A DNA stretch of 64,000 nucleotides, taken from NCBI GenBank assembly GCA_024742475.1, contig JANSYI010000025.1, forward strand, positions 1 to 64,000. Direction: 5' to 3'. A program made the position numbers and the translations under genes. This DNA comes from a bacterium. Its GTDB lineage: Bacteria > Myxococcota_A > Polyangia > Nannocystales > Nannocystaceae. The notes beneath the pieces were generated by a model. The model did not search any database and was not told the origin of the DNA. It saw only the letters and a program-made list of their open reading frames with translations. Of the stretch, positions 52,141 to 60,921 are shown one piece after another (the first letter of the stretch is position 1; every line of letters starts with the position of its first letter).

Positions 52141-52746
52141 ATGAAGCGCATCCGATCGTTCAGCCTCGCCATCCTGCTCTGCCACTGCGCGTGCGCAGCC
52201 GACCTCGACGCCGAGTTGGGCGGCGACACGGTCGAACAACCCGCCGAGGGACGGGTCGGCCCCAACGCATCCAACGAAGCCCGCGAGGGTGGTGGGCAGC
52301 TCACCACGATCGACGCGACCGATGAGGAGGCGTGGGTCTACTTCGACCTCGAGACCGGGGCGCAAGTCGAGGTCGACGATCCGATGACCGACCTTGGCTG
52401 GGACCTTGGCTTTCGCCGATTCCACGTCGCAACCAACGGCGGCGTCTCGGGAAACGCGGGCTGTGAGGTGGCCCTCGTCGAACAGCCCTTCGATGCGGTC
52501 AGCACCATCCCGACCGAGGGGTACGTCGTCGATCAGGAGGACGGGGAGGACGACAACGAGGACCCCGACTACGCGTTCGGCCAGTGGTACGACTACGACT
52601 TCATGACTCACGTCCTGACGCCGAAGCCCCAGACGTACGTGGTGGTCAGCGGCGCGGGCAACGTCTTCAAGCTGGCCTTCGAGCACTACTACGACGAGGC
52701 TGGGACATCAGGGTATCCGCGATTCGCGTGGGCCCCTCTCGAGTAG
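52141..52746 (+). CDS. second HmuY-like lipoprotein
   Basis: 201 residues, 15 bases after the receptor. Signal peptide rich in Cys (LLCHCACA). Domain: EEAWVYFDLETGAQVEVDDP, DLGWDLGFRRFHVATNGG and FKLAFEHYYDEAGTSGYPRF, matching HmuY in blocks and order; it lacks the long linker of the first copy. His95, His in MTHVL and in FEHYY are candidate haem ligands. The leader AGGAACACCTTCATGA is identical over 16 bases to that of the amylase at 31958. Confidence 0.82.
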   Translation: MKRIRSFSLAILLCHCACAADLDAELGGDTVEQPAEGRVGPNASNEAREGGGQLTTIDATDEEAWVYFDLETGAQVEVDDPMTDLGWDLGFRRFHVATNGGVSGNAGCEVALVEQPFDAVSTIPTEGYVVDQEDGEDDNEDPDYAFGQWYDYDFMTHVLTPKPQTYVVVSGAGNVFKLAFEHYYDEAGTSGYPRFAWAPLE

Positions 52747-53115
52747 GCTCGGGACTGTCTCACCAGGCCTCTCCCCCGCGGTCGGGTGTCTCGCCCACTC
52801 GCTGGCGCCGAGCGCGACGAGACGGCCGTCCGGTTCACACTTGTCCCAACTGTCCGCAATACCGGACGCAACCAGGCGATCTGCGTCCGAATTCGAGGCG
52901 CAAAGAAAGTCGCACATTGCGCATCGATCACCGATGCCCTGCGTCGCGCACTTTTCGTCGCGAATCCGTATTTTTTTCCAGGCTGTCTCGAAGCAGTGCA
53001 CGGCCATGGAACAGCGTTCGTGGAGAGTGTCTCAGGGTGAGACGCCCGTAGTTTTCCCGATGTGTCAGTCCGTGTACGTAGGCCGGGCCGGATGCCCGAC
53101 CACAGGAAACTGACC
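52747..53115. other. 369-base intergenic stretch
   Basis: No gene seen. A T-run (TTTTTTT near 52970) without a hairpin, and a perfect inverted repeat GTCTCA-GGG-TGAGAC at 53029-53043 are the only notable elements. The second could be an operator for the lipoprotein at 53116. Confidence 0.4.
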
Positions 53116-53646
53116 ATGACCAAACCGCTCGCTCTCATCTTCTCGCTCTGTGCCCTCGCCCTGGGCGGATGCGACTCCTCCAGCGACACCGACGACTCCC
53201 TCTCCTCGACGCGGACCGGCAACGGCTGCACGCACAGCAAAGGGTACTGGCGAACCTTCAACAAGTACGGAGTGGGCGACGCGTACAAGCCTTGGCGCGA
53301 CGAAGCCAACGCCTACGCGTGGTTCGACTGGGACGAGGACAGCCCGGCGCTGCACGCCGACGTCGACGACCTGCAGTGCCCCGAGCGCGGCTCCTACTAC
53401 GACGTCCTGATGAGCGCGCCCAACGGCGACCGCTGGACCCTGCTCGCCCACAAGTACATCGTCGCCAAGCTCAACCTGACCTCCGGCGCCGCGACGGGCC
53501 AAGCCTGGGATCTGGTCATCGAAGCGCGCGACATGCTCGGCGACTGCCAGATCGACGCGAGCGAGTGGGAAGACTCGCTCGACCTCGCCGCCGACCTCCA
53601 CGCCTACAACTCGGGCGAGTGGGGCCCCGGCGCCTGCGAGGAGTAG
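53116..53646 (+). CDS. lipoprotein with GYW domain
   Basis: 176 residues; AGGAAA eight bases before the ATG. Signal ends in LALGGC. The mature part begins with CTHSKGYWRTF, a version of the CTxTQGYWKxH motif found at the N-terminus of many secreted bacterial domains. It has LLAHKYIVAKLNLTSGAATG in the middle and a CQID...CEE end. Function unknown; four cysteines probably pair. Confidence 0.78.
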   Translation: MTKPLALIFSLCALALGGCDSSSDTDDSLSSTRTGNGCTHSKGYWRTFNKYGVGDAYKPWRDEANAYAWFDWDEDSPALHADVDDLQCPERGSYYDVLMSAPNGDRWTLLAHKYIVAKLNLTSGAATGQAWDLVIEARDMLGDCQIDASEWEDSLDLAADLHAYNSGEWGPGACEE

Positions 53647-53681
53647 GTCCCGAGCACATTTTCGAAGATTTCGTGCAACAC

Positions 53682-53709
53682 CGCGCCTCGGTGGTCGACC
53701 CGAGGCGCG
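53682..53709 (+). promoter_or_regulatory. 10-bp hairpin abutting a start codon
   Basis: CGCGCCTCGG (53682-53691) pairs perfectly with CCGAGGCGCG (53700-53709) around an eight-base loop, and the ATG at 53710 follows directly. The only SD-like bases, GAGG at 53702-53705, are within the 3' arm. The structure could block translation, or mark the end of the preceding transcript. Confidence 0.6.
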
Positions 53710-55266
53710 ATGGCTCGAAATCTTGCCCTTCTGCTCCCTGCTCTCCTCCTCGCCTGCGACCCGGGCTCGGCATCGACCGGCGACACCGACGGTGACGATT
53801 CGAGTTCGGGAGGCGACACGTCTGGCGGCACCGCGCAGACCACCGACGACCCCGACGCGACGACCGACACGCCGGATACCTCCGGCGCAGACACCTCCGG
53901 TGGCCCCGACGACACCACCGGCCCCGACGACACCACCGGCCCCGACGACAGCTCGTCGTCGACCTCCGGCCAGCCTGACACGGTCTGCGGCGACGGGCTC
54001 GTCGAAGGCGATGAAGCCTGCGACGACGGCGACGACAACGGTGGCTACGAGCAATGCGCGGCCGATTGTTCGGGCCCCGGGCCCTTCTGCGGTGACGGCC
54101 AGACGGACGCGGCGTTCGAGCAGTGCGACGATGGCGACGCCGTCAACGGCAACGGCTGCAACGTCGACTGCGTCGTGTCGGGTTCGACGATGTGGGAGGT
54201 CACCAAGACCACGATCGGTTCGAGCTCGTTCGACGTCGGGCTCGACGTCGCCGCGCTCGAAGACGGCACCATCCGCATGGGGCAGCGCTCCGAACCCACC
54301 GACGACAGTCAATCGATCATCATCACCGACTACGAGCTCGACGGCACCGAGTTCGACGAGCATACCCACGTCAACGAAGCACCCGCCTCGGTCCACATGG
54401 GCATCGGCTCCATGGATCGCAGCGGCGGCTACCTCCTGAGCTACGGAACGTCCGGCGTCTTTACCGACCCCGACGACATCGTCGCCCGCGACGCCGACCA
54501 TGTCGTCGACTGGAGCGCTGCGATCCCCGACGCCGACGACATCGAGCGCCGCCCCGGCGGCGGCGCGGTCCATACCGACCGAGCAAGCGTGCTCGAGCCG
54601 ACGCAGTGGGTCGTGCTCGACGCCAGCGGCAACGCCACGTACACCTCGCCGGCCGACGGGGCCATCTTTCACGGGAACCTCATCCCCGACGGCGACGACG
54701 CGGTCTACATCGCCGGTGGGGTCGACGTTGGCGGTGTCCAGCCCACGCTGACGCGCTACTCCACCAACGGCACGATGCTGTGGCGCGAGTTCTACGACCT
54801 GCCCGAAGGCGGAGATCTGACCGCGTGGGCGAACTCCGCGATGGCGGTCGGAAGCGACGGCCGCGTCGTCCTGGCCAACACGCCCAGCGCTGGGGTCGAC
54901 AACGAAGCGCTGATCTCGGTGTTCGCGAGCGACGGCTCCCTGCTGTGGGACACCTTCTACGCTCACGACGCCAGCGATGAGACGACCACCGTCCGCGACG
55001 TCGCCATCGACTCCCAGGGCAACGTGATCGTCGTCGGCACGGTCCGCACAGGGCCGTTCAACAGCTGGGACAGCGATGCCCTCGTGCTCAAGTACGACGC
55101 CACGGGCACCCTGCTCTGGGTGCGGACGTTCTCCGGTGACGTGGAGCAGGGCTCCGAGCACGCCTACGGCGTCACCGTCCTCGAGGACGACTCGATCGCG
55201 GTCGCCGGTGCACGCGAAGACGTCGAGCACGCCCCCGACGCCTGGCTCGTACGCCTCGCCCCCTGA
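53710..55266 (+). CDS. Cys-rich lipoprotein with beta-propeller domain
   Basis: 518 residues; signal ends in LLLAC. A Thr/Asp/Ser spacer with PDDTTG repeats is followed at residue about 95 by two CGDG..CDDG units (VCGDGLVEGDEACDDGDDNG and FCGDGQTDAAFEQCDDGD), the DUF4215-type repeat common in myxobacteria. The remainder is a sheet-rich domain with repeats such as VAIDSQGNVIVVGTV and LVLKYDATGTLLWVRTFSGD, typical of propellers. It is probably a surface binding protein. Confidence 0.85.
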   Translation: MARNLALLLPALLLACDPGSASTGDTDGDDSSSGGDTSGGTAQTTDDPDATTDTPDTSGADTSGGPDDTTGPDDTTGPDDSSSSTSGQPDTVCGDGLVEGDEACDDGDDNGGYEQCAADCSGPGPFCGDGQTDAAFEQCDDGDAVNGNGCNVDCVVSGSTMWEVTKTTIGSSSFDVGLDVAALEDGTIRMGQRSEPTDDSQSIIITDYELDGTEFDEHTHVNEAPASVHMGIGSMDRSGGYLLSYGTSGVFTDPDDIVARDADHVVDWSAAIPDADDIERRPGGGAVHTDRASVLEPTQWVVLDASGNATYTSPADGAIFHGNLIPDGDDAVYIAGGVDVGGVQPTLTRYSTNGTMLWREFYDLPEGGDLTAWANSAMAVGSDGRVVLANTPSAGVDNEALISVFASDGSLLWDTFYAHDASDETTTVRDVAIDSQGNVIVVGTVRTGPFNSWDSDALVLKYDATGTLLWVRTFSGDVEQGSEHAYGVTVLEDDSIAVAGAREDVEHAPDAWLVRLAP

Positions 55267-55295
55267 GGCTCCCGGCCTGTTATGCTCCGCGCCCG

Positions 55296-57506
55296 ATGGC
55301 GTTGCGTTGGTGTCGTCGCTGCCTTCGAGTCCTCTGGCTCGCTGCGCTGGTGCTGCTGTGGGTCCGACCTGCAGCCGCCGACGACCGCATCGTGCTCTGG
55401 CACGCCTACCGCGGCGAGGAAGAGGCCGCTCTGTCGCGCGCCCTCGCGAAGTTTGCCGAGGCCGCGCGAGCACGGGGTGAGCCGGTCTCGATCTCGACGC
55501 TCGCCATCCCCTACGACGCGTTCAGCTCGAAGATCAACGCGGCCGTCCCGCTCGGGGATGGGCCGCATCTGTTCATCGACTCGCACGAGCGACTGGGCGA
55601 CTACCGCAAGCGCGAGGTCGTAGCTGCGGTCGGCGACGCGCTCGAACCCGGCGCGTTCCTTCCCGCAGCGCTCGAGGCGGTGACGCTCGACGGCCAAGCG
55701 TTCGCGGTCCCGCTGAACCTGAAGTCACTCGCGCTGTACGTGAACACCGACCTGGCAGCCCCCCCGGCGACATTCGAGGAGATCGTCTCCGCCTCGTTCG
55801 GCGAGGGAATCTACCCGCTGGCCTACGAGGCCATGAACCCGTATGCCCACGCGCCCCTGCTGCACGCGTTTGGCGGGAGGATGGTCCAGGACGACGACGC
55901 GTTCGGCATGGTCGGGCCGAAGGCCGAGGCGTCGGTCGCGTTCGCCAAGTCACTGCTGGACGCAGGCGTCGTCCCTTCCGATGCCGATGGCGCCCTGGTC
56001 ACCAACCTCTTCCGCTCGGGCAAGGCTGCCTTCGCGATGAGCGGACCTTGGCTCGCCTCCGACCTCGAAGGCGCGGTCCCCTACGAGGTGGTCCCGCTGC
56101 CGAGGCTGGCGCAGACGGGCGAGACGCTCGCGCCGTTTCTGACGGTCGAGGCGGTGATGCTCAGCCCCAAGGGTGCCGAGTCGGTCTCCGCGCGCGCGCT
56201 CGCGCGACACCTGGCCAGCTTCGATGTCGCACGACGCCGACAACGGGACGCGCGCATCCCCTCTGCGCGACTCGACGTTCCGGCCACCGACGCGCTGATC
56301 TCCGCATTCGCCGCCCAGGCCACGACCGCCATCCCCATGCCGACCTCGGCGGCCATGCGCTCGACGTGGGAACCAGCGCGGCGAGCCATGCGAAAGGTCC
56401 TCCGCGGGCAGGTGGAGCCCGGCCCCGCGCTGGAGGAAGCCGAGCATCGGTTCGAGGATGTGCGCAGGCCACCGCCTCCACCGGCCTCGCCGTGGCCTGC
56501 CGCGCTCTTGTCCGCCTTCGCGCTGCTCGGGGCGCTGGTCTGGGTCCGACGCGCTCGCCGAGCGGCCCACGGCCCCTCGATCCGCCAGAGCATGCACGCC
56601 TACCGCTACCTCGCGCACGCGGTGCTCGCGGTCGGCGTGCTCGTCATCCTTCCGCTGTCGGTCGGCGCCGGCACGTCCTTGTTCGCGGGTCCGTCCACCG
56701 ACATGCACTACGTCGGCGCCGGCAACTTCATCGAGATCCTGACCGCGCGGGGCGGCCCCTTGCTGGGCACCGGCTCGTTCTACTTGGTCCTGCTGGTCAC
56801 CATCCTCTGGACGGTCGTCAACGTCGCGTTCCATCTGGGCATCGGGCTGGCGGTGGGACTCCTCCTGTCTCGGCCGCTGCTGAAGATGAAGGCCGTCTAC
56901 AGGGTGCTGCTCATCATCCCCTGGGCGGTCCCCAACTACGTCACCGCGCTCGCCTGGAAGGGCATGTTCCACCGTCAGTTCGGGGCGGTCACCGGGGTCA
57001 TTCACGCGCTCAACGACCTGCTCGGCACGTCGATGGAGCCCATCTCCTGGTTCGCTCAGTTCTCGACCGCGTTCACGGCCAACGTCGCGACCAACGTCTG
57101 GTTGGGCTTCCCGTTCATGATGGTCGTCACCATCGGCGCGCTCACGTCGGTGCCCAAGGACGTCCTCGAGGCCGCCGAGGTCGACGGCGCGTCGCGCTGG
57201 CAGAGGCTGACCAAGGTCACGCTTCCGCTCATTCGGCCCACGTTGATGCCCGCGGTGACGCTTGGGGCGATCTGGACATTCAACATGTTCAACGTCGTCT
57301 TCCTGGTCTCGGGCGGCGACCCCGACGGCACGACCGACATCCTCGTCTCCGAGGCGTATCGCTGGGCGTTTACCCGCGAGGCGCAGTATGGCTACGCAGC
57401 GGCGTACGCCGTCCTCATCTTCGTGCTGCTCTTCTTCGGCACCAAGGTGCTGGACCGCTGGAAAGCGCGATGGTCGGGAAGCGGCCGGGGGGAGACGAGC
57501 GAATGA
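55296..57506 (+). CDS. MalE-MalF fusion: sugar-binding domain joined to ABC permease
   Basis: 736 residues. A signal-like segment ends in AAA (residue 28). Residues 30-390 form a type I (MalE-like) solute-binding domain (RIVLWHAYRGEEEAALSRAL, AMNPYAHAPLLHAFGG, AAFAMSGPWLASDL). Residues about 400-417 make a membrane helix, followed by a proline/arginine region and a MalF-like permease with its EAA loop at 625-650 (EAAEVDGASRWQRLTKVTLP). In most bacteria these are separate genes. The binding domain is therefore tethered to its channel; a fusion of this kind has been described in Bdellovibrio. MalG overlaps it by four bases (ATGA). Maltodextrins are the likely substrate. Confidence 0.93.
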   Translation: MALRWCRRCLRVLWLAALVLLWVRPAAADDRIVLWHAYRGEEEAALSRALAKFAEAARARGEPVSISTLAIPYDAFSSKINAAVPLGDGPHLFIDSHERLGDYRKREVVAAVGDALEPGAFLPAALEAVTLDGQAFAVPLNLKSLALYVNTDLAAPPATFEEIVSASFGEGIYPLAYEAMNPYAHAPLLHAFGGRMVQDDDAFGMVGPKAEASVAFAKSLLDAGVVPSDADGALVTNLFRSGKAAFAMSGPWLASDLEGAVPYEVVPLPRLAQTGETLAPFLTVEAVMLSPKGAESVSARALARHLASFDVARRRQRDARIPSARLDVPATDALISAFAAQATTAIPMPTSAAMRSTWEPARRAMRKVLRGQVEPGPALEEAEHRFEDVRRPPPPPASPWPAALLSAFALLGALVWVRRARRAAHGPSIRQSMHAYRYLAHAVLAVGVLVILPLSVGAGTSLFAGPSTDMHYVGAGNFIEILTARGGPLLGTGSFYLVLLVTILWTVVNVAFHLGIGLAVGLLLSRPLLKMKAVYRVLLIIPWAVPNYVTALAWKGMFHRQFGAVTGVIHALNDLLGTSMEPISWFAQFSTAFTANVATNVWLGFPFMMVVTIGALTSVPKDVLEAAEVDGASRWQRLTKVTLPLIRPTLMPAVTLGAIWTFNMFNVVFLVSGGDPDGTTDILVSEAYRWAFTREAQYGYAAAYAVLIFVLLFFGTKVLDRWKARWSGSGRGETSE

Positions 57507-58363
57507 ACCGGACGTCCACGCTCGAGTCGGCGCTGGTGCACATCATGCTGGTGGGCGCCGTGCTCTTCGCGCTCTACCCGGTGCTGTGGGTCGTTGCGCT
57601 GGCTTTGTCGGGGACCCCCTCCCCCGAGCCCAGCGCGCTACCGATCCCCGCCGAGCCCACGCTCGAACACTTCGAAGCCGTCACGACCGCATCGCGCACC
57701 GACGCCGATGGCCAGAGCATCTGGCTCTTCGGTCGGCAGCTACTCAACTCACTCATCGTCGCCTCCGCCACCGCTGCGGTCGGTGTACTCGTCGCCATTC
57801 CAGCCGCATACGCACTCGCGCGGTTCGAGTTCGCGGGCAAGCAAGTCGGCGTTCGCAGCCTGCTCGCCACGCAGATGTTCCCCGCGGTGGCCAGCGCAAT
57901 TCCGCTCTACCTCGTCCTCGACGCGGTTGGCCTGCTCAACAGCCGCACCGGGCTGGTGCTCTGCTACGCGAGCACATCGGTTCCCTTTGCCATCTTCCAG
58001 CTTCGCGCGGCGTTCGAGTCGATTCCCATCGACCTCGAGGAGGCCGCGATGGTCGACGGAGCGACGCAGTTCCAAGCGTTCGTTCGCGTCGTTCTCCCCG
58101 TCGCCCGCCCGGCGATCGCGGTGACCACATTGTTCGCGTTCATGAGCGCCTACAACGAGTTCATTCTCGCCGCGACGTTCCTCGACGACGAGGCGATGTT
58201 CACCCTGCCCGTCATGCTGCAGCGATTCATCGGCGAGTACGACGCGCAGTGGGAGAAGTTCGCCGCCGGAGCGATCATCGTCAGCATCCCGGTGATGGCG
58301 CTCTTCTACTACGTGCAGCGGCACCTGGTGGCAGGCCTCGCTTCGGGCGGCGTCAAGGGCTGA
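57503..58363 (+). CDS. malG: MalG-type ABC transporter permease
   Basis: 286 residues with six membrane helices (HIMLVGAVLFALYPVLWVVA, IVASATAAVGVLVAIPAAYA and more) and the ATPase-contacting EAA motif EEAAMVDGATQFQAFVRVVL. ATGA overlap with the MalE-MalF gene. It makes a heterodimeric channel with the MalF part; the matching ATPase is probably the MalK at 33817, since none lies nearby. Confidence 0.94.
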   Translation: MNRTSTLESALVHIMLVGAVLFALYPVLWVVALALSGTPSPEPSALPIPAEPTLEHFEAVTTASRTDADGQSIWLFGRQLLNSLIVASATAAVGVLVAIPAAYALARFEFAGKQVGVRSLLATQMFPAVASAIPLYLVLDAVGLLNSRTGLVLCYASTSVPFAIFQLRAAFESIPIDLEEAAMVDGATQFQAFVRVVLPVARPAIAVTTLFAFMSAYNEFILAATFLDDEAMFTLPVMLQRFIGEYDAQWEKFAAGAIIVSIPVMALFYYVQRHLVAGLASGGVKG

Positions 58364-58510
58364 CAGCCCCCTGCAATGCCGCCGGCCCCACACCGCTTGG
58401 GGGTCGGCCCCACGGGCCCTCAGGAGACAGGTCTGGGGCAGCACCCCCCCGCGCAATCCCAACTGGGCTGCCCTTGTCCCAACCTCGCAGCAGCAGCCAA
58501 GCTGCCCCCC

Positions 58511-59944
58511 ATGCGGACACGATCTTGGCTTCAATCGACGACTCTGATGGCCGTGGGCCTGCTCCCCGCCTGCGGTGAGGATCCGGCGGGGACCGACGGT
58601 GGCGATGCCTCCGGCGGCACCACGAACGCAACGTCCACACCGGACCCTTCACGAGGAACTTCGGGGCAGACCGGAAGCGATGCGGACGGAAGCGGCTCGG
58701 CCGCAGCCACCACCGAGATGGGCACGACGACGGAGGCCGCAGAGTCCTCGGAGGGCTCGAGCGGGACGATGCTCGACGAGCCCGTTGACGATGTCATCGC
58801 GCGGATGGAACCCAACTCATGGGTCGCGCTCCCCTCGACCGAGATGAGCCAGATCTGCCCGCTCCCCTACAACGCCGGGGACTGCCGAGCGGTGGTCGGG
58901 GCGTGGTCTGGAGCCACCTACGATCAAGGCAGAGATCGGATGATCGTGTGGGGAGGTGGACACGCCGACTCGTACTACAACAACGTGTTCGTGTTCGAGC
59001 TCGGACCCATGCAGTGGGACCGCCTGACCGAGCTGCCCGAGGGGGCCGACGGCGCAGAGCCGACTGCGGCGATGATGGACATCCGCTTGGAGACCTGCGG
59101 CTACTACCCTTCCGTGGAGACGCTGACCATCGACCCCGCCGACGTGGTCAACGGCTACCTCGACCCCGCGGTCTGCCACCGCGCGGACATCGAGGCTCAG
59201 CTCGACCTCCAACAACCGCGCTCCTCCCACACCTACGGCAAGCCGGTCTACATGCCGAACCAGGACGCGATGTTCTACCTCGGTGGCGGCTACTTCCCCA
59301 GCGCGCAGTCGACGAGTCCTTGGGGCTTCTCCTACTCGTTCGCGACCGGGCTGTGGAGCGAGTCCGCACCCCGCCCGGCCGGCCTCATGGGTCGCGGACA
59401 AGCTGCCACCGATGCGGCCGGCGACGTCTGGTATGCGACGGATGCGGGAGGACCCCTCGTGCGCTACCGCCCCGCAGACGACGCGTGGGACACGTTCGGC
59501 CCGCTCAACTACGACCTGCGCGGCGTCGGCGACATCGACAGGGTCAGGAACGACTTCTGGATCCTGCAAAACGACACCCAGGACGTGCCGCTGCGGCGTA
59601 TCGACCTCGACGACCAAGCGCTGATCAACTCCGACGACCCTTACGAAGACATCCCGCTCACGGGCGACTCCCCTCCGGGCGGAACGAAGGTCGGCTTCGT
59701 CTACGCCGACGGGCTCGATCGCATGGTCGCTTGGGTCGAAGGGCCGGACGTGTACTTCCTCGACCCGCAGACGCAGGCATGGACGCACTTCGTCGGCTCG
59801 GGCGACGCCCCCACGGTGCCTCAGACCAACGGAACCTTCGGGCGGTGGCGCTACAGCGACACGCGAAGGGTCTTCGTGCTCGTCAACCACGTCGACGAGG
59901 CGGTCTACCTCTACAAGCCACCGACGCGCTTGGGCAGCCGGTGA
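58511..59944 (+). CDS. lipoprotein with Kelch-like domain
   Basis: 477 residues; signal ends in LLPAC, then a Gly/Thr/Ser spacer to residue about 85. The mature domain repeats strands with glycine pairs: MIVWGGGHADSYYNNVFVF, FYLGGGYFPSAQSTS and WYATDAGGPLVRYRP, which fits a propeller. A Cys pair (QICPLP, GDCRAV) and GYYPSVETLTID lie near the front. No enzyme motif recognised. Start at the ATG at 58511. It is convergent with the next gene. Confidence 0.75.
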   Translation: MRTRSWLQSTTLMAVGLLPACGEDPAGTDGGDASGGTTNATSTPDPSRGTSGQTGSDADGSGSAAATTEMGTTTEAAESSEGSSGTMLDEPVDDVIARMEPNSWVALPSTEMSQICPLPYNAGDCRAVVGAWSGATYDQGRDRMIVWGGGHADSYYNNVFVFELGPMQWDRLTELPEGADGAEPTAAMMDIRLETCGYYPSVETLTIDPADVVNGYLDPAVCHRADIEAQLDLQQPRSSHTYGKPVYMPNQDAMFYLGGGYFPSAQSTSPWGFSYSFATGLWSESAPRPAGLMGRGQAATDAAGDVWYATDAGGPLVRYRPADDAWDTFGPLNYDLRGVGDIDRVRNDFWILQNDTQDVPLRRIDLDDQALINSDDPYEDIPLTGDSPPGGTKVGFVYADGLDRMVAWVEGPDVYFLDPQTQAWTHFVGSGDAPTVPQTNGTFGRWRYSDTRRVFVLVNHVDEAVYLYKPPTRLGSR

Positions 59945-59963
59945 GGACTCGAGCCCTCCACGC

Positions 59964-60845
59964 TCAGCGTCGTTCTTCGCAGACGTAGTCGAGTGAAAAC
60001 GCCACGCTGCCCGCGTTGTCGTCACATCCGCTGTCGGGTTGCCAGCAGGTGATGTCTCCGCCGAGGAAGTCGACCATCTCGGTCTCGCTCACCATGGCGT
60101 TGAATGCGGCCGCCACGTTCACGTAACGAACGCCCTGTGGCGTGCGCATGTCTTCGAAGGTCACGCCCGAGCACTCCGTCTCGTAGTAGAAGCCGGTGGT
60201 CGGAGGATTGTGGGGCGGCAGCCAGATCGTCCCGGCGCTCATGCTGGCGGTCGCCAGATAGGTGCCCATGGGCAGGTCCTCCAGGGTGACGCCCTGGGAT
60301 TGACTCGGGCAGTTCTGCACCCAGTCGACCTCCATCTCGTAGTGAACGATGCACTGCCCGCCGCCGCTGCAGATCATGTCGCCATCACAGTCGGCTTCGT
60401 CTTCGCACAGACCACAAAGCGCGCAGCCCTGGCACGTTCCGCCGCAGTCGACGTCGGTCTCATCGCCGTTGTGCATCCCGTCGTCGCACACGGGGATCGT
60501 GCACATCGACGTACACTCGTCGAACTCGTCGTCGTTGCCGTCGTCGCACTCCTCGTCGCCCTCGGCGACGCCATCGCCACACCCAGCCGGGCCGGAGGAG
60601 CCCACACCCGAGCTCACCTCGCCGGACCCCGAGGAGTCAGCGGACGACGTCGAGCCTTGCCCCCCGCTGCTTTCGGCAACCGAGGTCGTCGACGTGGAGC
60701 TCGACGTCTGCGTCTGCCCGGCGGTGTCGAGGCCGGTCGAGCTCGTCGCGCCCGTGGTCATGACGGCGAAGTCGTCGGTGCCGCCTTGCTCGATCGTGCA
60801 GCCAGCGATTGCGAGCCACGCGACACCCCAGAGTCGAACCTTCAC
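59964..60845 (-). CDS. Cys-rich lipoprotein with DUF4215-like repeat
   Basis: 293 residues from GTG at 60845; signal ends in AIAGC. After a long Ser/Thr/Gly spacer come CGDGVAEGDEECDDGNDDEF and a second Cys-rich unit (CDDGMHNGDETDVDCGGTCQ, CALCGLCEDEADCDGD) that includes at least eight cysteines. The C-terminal 120 residues form a compact domain (VTLEDLPMGTYLATASMSAG). Probably a surface protein; function unknown. Confidence 0.75.
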   Translation of the reverse strand: MKVRLWGVAWLAIAGCTIEQGGTDDFAVMTTGATSSTGLDTAGQTQTSSSTSTTSVAESSGGQGSTSSADSSGSGEVSSGVGSSGPAGCGDGVAEGDEECDDGNDDEFDECTSMCTIPVCDDGMHNGDETDVDCGGTCQGCALCGLCEDEADCDGDMICSGGGQCIVHYEMEVDWVQNCPSQSQGVTLEDLPMGTYLATASMSAGTIWLPPHNPPTTGFYYETECSGVTFEDMRTPQGVRYVNVAAAFNAMVSETEMVDFLGGDITCWQPDSGCDDNAGSVAFSLDYVCEERR

Positions 60846-60921
60846 GCGCACGAGTGTAGTGCCTTCGAGCCCCCTGCCCATGGAACAAACGTCGCGCGCG
60901 CCGCTCGACGCCGGCGCAGCG

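Noticed and set aside
55279..55295. TATGCT as a leaderless -10 box for the MalE-MalF gene
   Set aside because: No acceptable -35 hexamer lies at 16-18 bases; too weak to annotate.
53065..55473. 802-residue leftward open frame
   Set aside because: It covers two well-supported lipoprotein genes in the other strand and shows only Val/Arg/Gly/Asp shadow composition.
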